Positions 25,442 to 32,629 of a DNA stretch of 64,000 nt are shown here, piece by piece. A model generated the notes under the pieces. The model ran no database searches. It was not told the DNA's origin and saw only the letters and a list, made by a program, of their open reading frames with translations. Numbering within the stretch: the first letter of the stretch is position 1; every line of letters begins with the position of its first letter. The position numbers and the translations under genes are program-made. Source of the DNA: Acidiferrimicrobium sp. IK (lineage in GTDB: Bacteria; Actinomycetota; Acidimicrobiia; Acidimicrobiales; Palsa-688); assembly GCF_025499425.1 (NCBI RefSeq), contig NZ_JAIMCB010000001.1:1-64000 (forward strand), read 5' to 3'.

Positions 25442-26218
25442 TCAGTGGTGGTATTCGCCGCAGTTGACGTCCAGGCACTGGCCGGTGACCGCCCGGGCCA
25501 GGTCCGAGAGCAAGAACACCACGGCGTCGGCGACCTCGTCGGGCTCCGGTAGCCGCCGCAGGTCGGTCGACGACGCCGCCTCCTCGTACACCTGCTCGGG
25601 GGTTGTCCCTTGCCGCTCGGCCAGATGGGAGAACCACCACTTGAGGTTGTCGCCCCAGATGTAGCCCGGCGCCACCGAGTTGACCCGCACCTGGCGCGGC
25701 CCGAGCTCGGTGGCGAGGGCCTGGGTGGCGGCGAGCAGCGCGGCCTTGGTCACCTTGTAGGGGCCGAACCCCCGCTGGGAGTGGCGCAGGACCGCGGAGT
25801 TGATCATCACCGCGGCGCCGCGGGCGTCTTCTAGCGCCGGCGCCAGCTGACGGGTCACGCGCAGCGCGCCGAGGACGTTGGTCTCGAACGCGCCTCGCAG
25901 CTCGACTGGGTCGACTTTCCCCAACTCCCTGATGGGCGGCATCGCGAACGCGTTGTTGACCAGCCCGTCGACGCGCCCGAACCCCTCGAGCGCCTGAGCG
26001 GCCAGGCGGGCGGGGGCGGTCTCCTCGTTGATGTCCGACGGCACCGCCAGCGCCCGCCGGCCGAACCCGGCGACCTCCTTGGCGACCGCGTCGAGGCGGT
26101 CCGCGGTGCGCGCCGCTAGGACCACGTCGGCACCGGCCCGGGCGCACTGCAAAGCCAGCGACCGGCCGAGGCCCGACCCCACCCCGGAGATCACCACCAC
26201 CTTCCCCTCCAGGAGCAT
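25442..26218 (-). CDS. SDR-family oxidoreductase
   Basis: This 258-residue short-chain dehydrogenase shows the cofactor motif ISGVGSGLGRSLALQCARAG, NNAF at the NAG position, Ser in MINSAVLRHS and the catalytic YKVTK, then NSVAPGYIWG. The C terminus VTGQCLDVNCGEYH is normal. The ATG at 26218 overlaps the stop of the DUF1214 gene by one base (TGATG), so they are coupled. Longer in-frame sequence belongs to the upstream gene in another frame. The substrate is unknown. Confidence 0.92.
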   Translation of the reverse strand: MLLEGKVVVISGVGSGLGRSLALQCARAGADVVLAARTADRLDAVAKEVAGFGRRALAVPSDINEETAPARLAAQALEGFGRVDGLVNNAFAMPPIRELGKVDPVELRGAFETNVLGALRVTRQLAPALEDARGAAVMINSAVLRHSQRGFGPYKVTKAALLAATQALATELGPRQVRVNSVAPGYIWGDNLKWWFSHLAERQGTTPEQVYEEAASSTDLRRLPEPDEVADAVVFLLSDLARAVTGQCLDVNCGEYHH

Positions 26219-27381
26219 CAGCCGAGCATCCGGGCGCCGACCGCCGCCCGCCGGGCTTCGATCCGGGCCGCGAAGTCGTCGGGGCCGATCGTGGCCTGGT
26301 CGTAAAACGCCAGCACCTTCGGCAGCTCGTCGATCCGGCACAGCTCCACCGCCGGGCCGTCGCCCGGCCCCAGGTCCCGGGACAAGCGCTGCCAGCGGAT
26401 CTGCACGTACCCCCGGCGGTGCCCGGTCCGCTCCAACCAGTTGGCCACGCCGGGGTCGCGCTCGCTGATCACGAAGCGGATGTTGCCGTCGGGGTCGACC
26501 CGGGCCTGGTCCGCGGTGAGGCTGGTCTGGTGGTTGATGTAGTCCAGCGAGACGTACCACATGGTGCCCAGCTGGATCCCCTGGTACGGCGCGTCGGACT
26601 TGGGCACGGTGACGACCATCACCTGGTCGTAGTCGAGGTCGTAGTGACCGACCGACGAGAACTGCGTGCTCAGCCCTCCGGGGGTGCGCCGAGGCTCGGT
26701 CAAGGTGTTCACCGGCAGTTCCAGGTAGAACCATTTCGGGAACTCGAGGAACGTCCGCAACCTAGACAGCAGCATCTTGCCGGCGACGCGGTAGCGCTTT
26801 TCCATGTCCGGCATCGACAGCGGAGCCGGCACCCGGCCGGCGCTGCCGACCCTACGGATCCGGATCGTGCCGCGCTGCTCGGTCGCCCAGTCGCTGTACA
26901 CCTCCCGCACGACGAGCATCGCGGAGCCCGGCCCGAGCGTGAAGCGGTTGTCGCCCGCTGGGCCTGGCCCGAAGCGGATCTCGTAGCGCCCGTCGTCGTC
27001 GACGCGGATCGCCCGGTCGTCGAAGGCCGTCAGGCTGTCGGGCACCTCGACGGGGGAGTAGTCGCCGCCGAGGACCTGGAAGCTGAGGTCGCGGGTCGTG
27101 CCTCGCCGGCCGGTGACGACGTACTCGCTGTCGTCTCGGACGTAGGAGTGGAAGTACAGCGTGTCGGGGTTGTCTAGGCCCATCTTGGCGTAGGGGCCGG
27201 TGGACTGCACGAAGAACGGGAAGTCCCGCTCATGGGCCCACGCCATGTGCAGCGACGCCTTGATGCTGCCGGCCAGGTAGTCGTAGCCCTCGACCAGGTC
27301 CTGCTCGTCGCGCACGTGCGGAGCGTCCTTGATGATCTGCTCCGCCTCCCGCAGCGCCCCCGCCAGGGAGTCGGTGAGCAT
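26218..27381 (-). CDS. DUF1214-domain protein
   Basis: This roughly 387-residue protein carries the DUF1214/DUF1254-type beta-rich fold. Early phrases ETYF-like NPDTLYFHSYVR and GTTRDLSFQVLGG are followed by LVVREVYSDW and ADQARVDPDGNIRFVISERD, characteristic of the family. No signal peptide is seen, so it is cytoplasmic. I prefer the ATG at 27381, which has GGAGGT 8 bp upstream, over ATG 27414. It leads an operon with the SDR and sulfotransferase genes. Its biochemical function is not known. Confidence 0.82.
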   Translation of the reverse strand: MLTDSLAGALREAEQIIKDAPHVRDEQDLVEGYDYLAGSIKASLHMAWAHERDFPFFVQSTGPYAKMGLDNPDTLYFHSYVRDDSEYVVTGRRGTTRDLSFQVLGGDYSPVEVPDSLTAFDDRAIRVDDDGRYEIRFGPGPAGDNRFTLGPGSAMLVVREVYSDWATEQRGTIRIRRVGSAGRVPAPLSMPDMEKRYRVAGKMLLSRLRTFLEFPKWFYLELPVNTLTEPRRTPGGLSTQFSSVGHYDLDYDQVMVVTVPKSDAPYQGIQLGTMWYVSLDYINHQTSLTADQARVDPDGNIRFVISERDPGVANWLERTGHRRGYVQIRWQRLSRDLGPGDGPAVELCRIDELPKVLAFYDQATIGPDDFAARIEARRAAVGARMLG

Positions 27382-27448
27382 GTCGCCTGACCTCCAGTCC
27401 ATGCCCCGCAGCATGCCCCGAAAAGGCGACCCGAATCAAGAACAAGTT

Positions 27449-28456
27449 CTAATCATCTGGGATCCGGGTCCACGCCTCGGCTATGTCGGCCAGCGCCCGA
27501 GCCGTGGCCAGCGAGTCGTCGGTCGCCAGGTGACGGGGCGCCTCGTCGCCGCGGACCGCCGCGGAGATGTGGCGGAGCGCGCCGGTGAAGCTCCACCGGT
27601 CCAGGCTCGGACGCTCCACTATCGGGTCCTGACCGGGCCGGCGAATGGTGATGGAATCGGACGGCCGGGCGTGGTACGGGTTGGTGAGGACGATGGTGCC
27701 GGCGTCGCCGAGCAGCCTGGCGAAGATGTCCGTGGCGCGGCGGAAACCGCAGGACAGCTCCAGGCGCCGTTCGCCCGGGTAGTCGAGGATGGCCGCGGCC
27801 TCGACGTCCACGCCGAGCTCGGCGGGGACGACGGCGCTGGCCACGGCCCGGGTGGCCGGCGCCTCGAACAGCAGTTGGGCGAAGCGGACCGGGTAGCAGC
27901 CGACGTCGGCCAGGCTGCCGCCGCCGAGCCCGGGCTGGAGGCGGATGTCGCCGGTGTCCATGGGAAGGGGAAAGTGGAACGCGGCGCTGATCTCCCGCAG
28001 CTCGCCGATGGCCCCGTCGGCGAGCAGCGAGGCGAGCCGGTCCCACTGGGCTTGGAACGGGAACACGAACGCCTCCCAGAGGAGGGCGCCGCCGGCGCTG
28101 GCGTCGGTCAGCAGACGCTGCGCTTCGGGGACCGAGGTGCAAAGCGGCTTCTCGCAGAGGACCGCTTTGCCCGCTGCCAGCGCCGCCGCCGACCACTCGG
28201 CGTGCAGCGAGTTGGGCAGCGCCACGTAGACCGCGTCCACGCCGGGATGGGCGATGGCCTCCTGGTAGCTGCCGACCCCAGCAGCGATGCCCGTCTCCGC
28301 GGCGAACGCCGCGGCCCGCCCGGCGTCGCGCGAGCCGACCACGAGCGGGGCGCCGCCGGCTTCGGCGAGAGCCGGGAGGAACGCGGAGCGGACGATGTTG
28401 GCCGTCCCGAGGACGGCCCAGCCGGGCGATCTGGCGGCCGACTGGTCCTCGGGCAT
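27449..28456 (-). CDS. Gfo/Idh/MocA-family oxidoreductase
   Basis: This 335-residue NAD(P)-dependent dehydrogenase has a Rossmann start WAVLGTANIVRSAFLPAL and VDAVYVALPNSLHAEW. The signature EKPLCTSVPEAQ carries the catalytic Lys, and GGGSLADVGCYPVRFAQLL matches the C-terminal domain with the usual D-x-G-x-Y-x. It probably acts on a sugar or cyclic polyol. ATG 28456 has GAGGAGAG upstream and is preferred over 28498. It lies 69 bp after the DsrE-like gene and need not share its role. Confidence 0.9.
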   Translation of the reverse strand: MPEDQSAARSPGWAVLGTANIVRSAFLPALAEAGGAPLVVGSRDAGRAAAFAAETGIAAGVGSYQEAIAHPGVDAVYVALPNSLHAEWSAAALAAGKAVLCEKPLCTSVPEAQRLLTDASAGGALLWEAFVFPFQAQWDRLASLLADGAIGELREISAAFHFPLPMDTGDIRLQPGLGGGSLADVGCYPVRFAQLLFEAPATRAVASAVVPAELGVDVEAAAILDYPGERRLELSCGFRRATDIFARLLGDAGTIVLTNPYHARPSDSITIRRPGQDPIVERPSLDRWSFTGALRHISAAVRGDEAPRHLATDDSLATARALADIAEAWTRIPDD

Positions 28457-28525
28457 GGGCGCTCTCCTCGCCGGGCGCCCCTGCTCGTCGGGCGCCACCT
28501 GGCGGGCACCCTACGCCGGTCTGCG

Positions 28526-28993
28526 TCAGGTGAAGATGATCTCCCCGCCGGCGGCCTTCTCGTAGAACTCGCCGACGGTGATGATGTCGCAGACCTGCGG
28601 GATGAAGTCGCCCTTGTCCAGCCCGAACAGGTCGACCGACGCCTTGCAGGCGTACAGGGCGGCGCCGGTGTCGGCGATCATCTCGACGAACTCCGGGATG
28701 GGGGGGATGTCGAGCTTCTCCATCTTGCGGGCCATGTAGGTGGTCATGACCGACGACACCCCCGGCAGGCCGCCGAGCAGCGTGGCGAAATGAAGACCCG
28801 GGTTGCCCACGGTGGCCAGCTTGATGTGGTCGTGGCGTTCCTTGTGGATGACGTCGAGACCGAAGAACGTGAAGAACAAGTTGGCCTCGATCCCCTCGGC
28901 CCGGGCGCCGTTGGCCATGATCAGGCCGGGATACACCCCCTCCAGGGAGCCCTTGGACACGATGATCGAAACCTTCTCAATTGCGTCGGGCAT
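28526..28993 (-). CDS. DsrE/DsrF/DrsH-like sulfur-carrier family protein
   Basis: This 155-residue protein matches the DrsE_2 family of peroxiredoxin-like/sulfur-relay proteins. KVSIIVSKGSLEGVYPGLIM opens the fold, ANLFFTFFGLDVIHK follows, and a conserved Cys sits in GAALYACKASVDLFGL near residue 118, the position used to hold a persulfide in DsrE-type carriers. It is cytoplasmic or membrane-associated. It is the last of three genes with SQR-like and TusE/DsrC-like proteins, so a role in passing sulfane sulfur is likely. Confidence 0.85.
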   Translation of the reverse strand: MPDAIEKVSIIVSKGSLEGVYPGLIMANGARAEGIEANLFFTFFGLDVIHKERHDHIKLATVGNPGLHFATLLGGLPGVSSVMTTYMARKMEKLDIPPIPEFVEMIADTGAALYACKASVDLFGLDKGDFIPQVCDIITVGEFYEKAAGGEIIFT

Positions 28994-29024
28994 CGAAGGA
29001 TCCTTCCGTTTCTAAGTGCAGCTT

Positions 29025-29342
29025 CTATATGCAGCCACGCGGCTTGGGGATCCCGGCGATCTTGGCCGCCAGCTTGGCGGGACCCTTGGGGAACAGCTGG
29101 TAGAGCTCCTTGATGCTCACGCCGGAGGTCTTGCCGAGGGCCCGGACGCTCGGTCCGCTGCCCTTCTCCTCGTACTCGTGGCGCATGAACTTGATGACCT
29201 GCCAGTGCCGGTCAGTGAGCTCACCGACTCCTTCCTCGGCTGCGATCTCAGACGCCATCGGCTCCCGCCACTGAGACGGGTCGGTGAAGAACCCCTGCTC
29301 GTCGACCGAGACGTCAACGCCGTCATAGCTCTTCGTGGGCAT
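29025..29342 (-). CDS. TusE/DsrC-family sulfur-relay protein
   Basis: This 105-residue protein matches the DsrC/TusE family: GFFTDPSQWREPMA, ELTDRHWQVIKFMRHEYEEK and the C-terminal arm GIPKPRGCI. The penultimate Cys (CysA) is present, but the second Cys (CysB) about ten residues earlier, needed for trisulfide chemistry in DsrC proper, is absent. It is therefore TusE-like, accepting sulfur on one cysteine. It starts 11 bp after the SQR-like gene, and the DsrE-like gene follows after 31 bp. Confidence 0.9.
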   Translation of the reverse strand: MPTKSYDGVDVSVDEQGFFTDPSQWREPMASEIAAEEGVGELTDRHWQVIKFMRHEYEEKGSGPSVRALGKTSGVSIKELYQLFPKGPAKLAAKIAGIPKPRGCI

Positions 29343-29353
29343 GTGCGCTCCTT

Positions 29354-30604
29354 TCAGCCCGCGCCGGAGAGCACTTCGAGGTGCTTTCCGGCGTGGGGCA
29401 TGTCCGTGCCGATACCGGGAATGTCGAGACCGGGGAGCAGGCCGTGCCAGTACAGCTGCTGGAACGCCAGCTTCCCCATGTGGTTGAGGCGGGACTCTCT
29501 GAGCAGCGGCAGGCCCACGCGGCTCGGGTACCGGCCCGGGACCGGCTCGATCTCGTAGTTGTAGTCGATGAGCAGGGCCTTGCCGTGGCCGCTCTCGATG
29601 AAGCAGTTGGTGTGGCCGTCGAAGCGCGCCGCGAGGGGCTGGCCGGCGAGGAAGCTGCACACGTTGCGGGCGACGATGTCACCCTCGAAGTGGGCGACGG
29701 AGCCGGCCTTCGAGACGGGGATGTCCGCGGCGTCTCCGACGACGAACACGTTCGGTCGGGCTCGGCTCTGCAGCGTCGCCTCGTCGGCCGGGACGAAGCC
29801 GAACTCGCTGCCGAGGCCCTCGGAGCGATCCACATAGGAGGCTCCTCCGTGCAGGGGGACGACCACCGCGAGGTCGAAGGGGATCTCCCGCCCGTCGTAG
29901 GACACCAGCCGCCGCCCCGGTCCGTCCACCTCGCCGGTGTTGAACTCGGTGACGACCTCGATGCCTTTCCCTTCGAGCAGGCCGGACAGCTCCCGGTTGC
30001 ACACCTGCTTGGTGAACGCTCCGTCCAGGGGGGTGGCGAAGACGATGGTCACCTGCTTGCGGATGCCCCGCTGGCGGAAATACCAGTCGGCCAGGAACGA
30101 AAACTCGATCGGGGCGACCGGGCACTTGATCGGCATGTCGACCACGTTGACCACTAGCCGGCCACCGTCGAAACCGGCCAAGGCGGCGGACAGGGCGGCG
30201 GAGCCCTCCAGGGTGTAGAAGGAGTGGGCGCCGCGGCCGGCCAGCGCCTCGCTCAACCCTTCGGTCTCGTCGGGTCGGAGGCTGGCGCCGCTGGCCACGA
30301 TCAGGGCGTCGTAGCCGAGCGGGTCGCCGTCGTCTAGGACCACGCGGTCCTCGTCGAGCTCGACCCTTTCGATCCCGGCCCGGCGGAACTCGATCCCGGC
30401 CCGGAGCTGGCGAGACCGCGACCGGACCAGGTCCGCGGCGGCCGCCGCGCCGAAGGGGACGAACAGCAACCCGGGCTGGTAGACGTGGCGGTCGTCGCGG
30501 TCGACCACGACGATGTCGACGCTGGCGTCGAGCGCCCGCCGCAAGCGGTTGGCCACCAAGGTTCCGCCGGTACCTCCACCCAACACCACGATCCGCTTCT
30601 TCAC
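29354..30604 (-). CDS. Sulfide:quinone oxidoreductase-like flavoprotein
   Basis: This 416-residue FAD enzyme opens with the dinucleotide motif VVLGGGTGGTLVANRLRRAL and has ALIVASGASLRP and FVVGDAADIP. A Cys at residue 161 lies in MPIKCPVAPIEFSFL, the equivalent of the active-site Cys in sulfide:quinone oxidoreductases, and another lies in HTNCFIESGHGKALLIDYN near 334. It probably oxidises sulfide or a persulfide and passes electrons to quinone. It is first in a tight operon with TusE/DsrC-like and DsrE-like genes that could take the sulfur product. Confidence 0.86.
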   Translation of the reverse strand: MKKRIVVLGGGTGGTLVANRLRRALDASVDIVVVDRDDRHVYQPGLLFVPFGAAAAADLVRSRSRQLRAGIEFRRAGIERVELDEDRVVLDDGDPLGYDALIVASGASLRPDETEGLSEALAGRGAHSFYTLEGSAALSAALAGFDGGRLVVNVVDMPIKCPVAPIEFSFLADWYFRQRGIRKQVTIVFATPLDGAFTKQVCNRELSGLLEGKGIEVVTEFNTGEVDGPGRRLVSYDGREIPFDLAVVVPLHGGASYVDRSEGLGSEFGFVPADEATLQSRARPNVFVVGDAADIPVSKAGSVAHFEGDIVARNVCSFLAGQPLAARFDGHTNCFIESGHGKALLIDYNYEIEPVPGRYPSRVGLPLLRESRLNHMGKLAFQQLYWHGLLPGLDIPGIGTDMPHAGKHLEVLSGAG

Positions 30605-30716
30605 GCCTCAAGCCTCCTCCCGCGGCCGGGGGCAGCCCAGGGCCGGAGGTCACCACTTGGCCGGGATCCCGGCCGTGCCGGGCGGTGCCGGCCGCGAGGA
30701 GGGGGCTGGCAGACTG

Positions 30717-31733
30717 GTGGCCGTGGCGACTATCGCGGACGAAGAGCAGCGGGCCGTCGCGGTGTCCGCCCGGGGACTGGTCAAGTCCTACGGCGATATC
30801 CAAGCGGTGCGGGGCATCGACCTCGACGTGTTCAGCGGGGAGACCTTCGGGTTCCTCGGGCCCAACGGCGCCGGGAAGTCGACGACGATCTCGATGCTTT
30901 GCACCCTGCTCACGCCGAGCGCGGGCAGCGCGCAGGTCGCCGGCTTCGACGTGGTCCGCCAGCGCGACGACGTGCGCCGCCACATCGGGTTGGTGTTCCA
31001 GGACCAGACCCTCGACGGCTACCTGAGCGCGCAGATGAACCTGCGCCTCCACGGCGAGCTCTACGGCGTGCCCGCGTCGGTGCTCCCGGAGCGCACCGAG
31101 CGCATCTTGAAGATGGTGGGCCTGTGGGATCGTCGAAAGAGCAAAGTCAACACCTTCTCCGGCGGGATGCGCCGGCGCTTGGAGATCGGCCGGGGGCTGC
31201 TGCACTCGCCGAGGGTGCTGTTCCTCGACGAGCCCACCGTCGGCCTGGACCCTCAGACCAGGGCGTCGATCTGGTCCTACATCCAAGAGCTGAAGGCGAC
31301 CGAGGACATCACCATGTTCATGACCACCCACTACATGGACGAGGCCGAGTACTGCGACCGCATCGCCATCATGGACGACGGCCGGATCATCGCCCTCGAG
31401 ACCCCAGAGGCCCTCAAGGCCAGCGTCGGCAAGGACCGCATCCGCATCACCACCGACGACGACGCCAAGGCCATCGGCCTGCTCGGCGAGCGCTTCGGTC
31501 TCGAGGCGAACATGTCGGAGGGAGAGGTCACCTTCTCCGTCGAGGAGGGCGAGCACTTCGTGCCCCGGCTGTTCTCCGAGCTCCCCGTCGCCATCCGGTC
31601 GGTCAGCGTCGCCCGCCCGACCCTCGACGACGTGTTCATGGCCTACACCGGACGCACGATCCGCGACGCGGAGGCCAGCGCCAGCGACATCAACAAGCAG
31701 ATGATGGCCCGCATGGGCAGGAGGCCCCGATGA
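30717..31733 (+). CDS. ABC-2 type exporter ATP-binding protein (DrrA-like)
   Basis: This 338-residue ATPase has Walker A FLGPNGAGKSTT, the signature FSGGMRRRLEIGRGLLH and Walker B VLFLDEPTVGLDPQTR. A C-terminal regulatory extension ends VSVARPTLDDVFMAYTGRTI, as in DrrA-type drug or lipid exporters. The start is GTG 30717 or 30723, with GAGGAGG further upstream. Its stop overlaps the permease start (ATGA). It is divergent from the SQR operon. The cargo is unknown. Confidence 0.92.
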   Translation: MAVATIADEEQRAVAVSARGLVKSYGDIQAVRGIDLDVFSGETFGFLGPNGAGKSTTISMLCTLLTPSAGSAQVAGFDVVRQRDDVRRHIGLVFQDQTLDGYLSAQMNLRLHGELYGVPASVLPERTERILKMVGLWDRRKSKVNTFSGGMRRRLEIGRGLLHSPRVLFLDEPTVGLDPQTRASIWSYIQELKATEDITMFMTTHYMDEAEYCDRIAIMDDGRIIALETPEALKASVGKDRIRITTDDDAKAIGLLGERFGLEANMSEGEVTFSVEEGEHFVPRLFSELPVAIRSVSVARPTLDDVFMAYTGRTIRDAEASASDINKQMMARMGRRPR

Positions 31734-32617
31734 CTGTCACCCTAGAGCCGCCCACACCAGCCCGCCCGCCCGCCTCGGTCGCCGCGGTGCGGGTCCCCAA
31801 CCGCACCACCGGCGGCGAGCTGCGGGCGATCAAGATCGTCTTCTACCGGGAGCTGCTGCGCTTCCTCAGCGACCGGATCCGGATCGTCACCGCGCTGGTC
31901 CAGCCGGTGCTGTTCCTCTTCGTGCTCGGCAGCGGGCTCGGCACCCTGGTCAACCTCGGTCCCGGCTTGTCGCTGCGGACCTTCTTCTACCCCGGCATCC
32001 TCGGCATGTCGGTCCTGATGACCGCCATGATGGCCGCGGCGTCGGTCGTGTGGGACCGGGAGTACGGGTTCTTGCGGGAGATGCTCGTCGCCCCGGTCCG
32101 GCGCGGGTCGCTGGTGCTCGGCAAGTGCCTGGGCGGCGCGGTGATCGCCGGCTTCGAGGGCCTGGTGGTCATCGCCATCGCCGGGCTGGTCCAGGTGCCC
32201 TACAGCCCGACGCTGATGATCGAGGTGTTCGGGATCCAGCTGCTGCTGGCGTTCACCATCTGCGCGTTCGGGATGATGATGGCGGCGCGGATCCAGCAGA
32301 TGCAGTCGTTCATGGCGCTGAACATGCTGCTGATCATGCCGATGTACTTCCTGTCCGGATCGATGTTCCCGTCCCGGCACCTGCCGACGTGGCTCACCGT
32401 CCTCAACCGGATCGACCCGCTGACCTACGCCGTCGACCCGCTGCGGCGACTGGTCTTCGACCACCTGCACGTCACCGCGGCGACCCGCGCCAGCCTCGAC
32501 GCCGGGGTGAGCTGGGACGGGTGGCACGTCCCGACCCTGCTCGAGGTGGGCGTCGTCGCGGTGATGGGCGTCTTCATGCTGGCCGTGGCGATCGCCGCGT
32601 TCAGCCGCAGCGAGTAG
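31730..32617 (+). CDS. ABC-2 type transporter permease (DrrB-like)
   Basis: This 295-residue membrane protein has six predicted helices. The ABC-2 permease signature region shows as FFYPGILGMSVLMTAMMAAA, YGFLREMLVAPVRRGSLVLG and MFLSG-like MPMYFLSGSMFP. It pairs with the DrrA-like ATPase through a 4-bp overlap to form a two-gene exporter. The ATG at 31730 is the coupled start. The substrate (drug, lipid or polysaccharide) cannot be judged. Confidence 0.92.
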   Translation: MTVTLEPPTPARPPASVAAVRVPNRTTGGELRAIKIVFYRELLRFLSDRIRIVTALVQPVLFLFVLGSGLGTLVNLGPGLSLRTFFYPGILGMSVLMTAMMAAASVVWDREYGFLREMLVAPVRRGSLVLGKCLGGAVIAGFEGLVVIAIAGLVQVPYSPTLMIEVFGIQLLLAFTICAFGMMMAARIQQMQSFMALNMLLIMPMYFLSGSMFPSRHLPTWLTVLNRIDPLTYAVDPLRRLVFDHLHVTAATRASLDAGVSWDGWHVPTLLEVGVVAVMGVFMLAVAIAAFSRSE

Positions 32618-32629
32618 CGCCCGCCGGGG

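Noticed and set aside
29025-29342. True DsrC of dissimilatory sulfite reduction
   Set aside because: The second C-terminal Cys is missing and no dsrAB genes are present.
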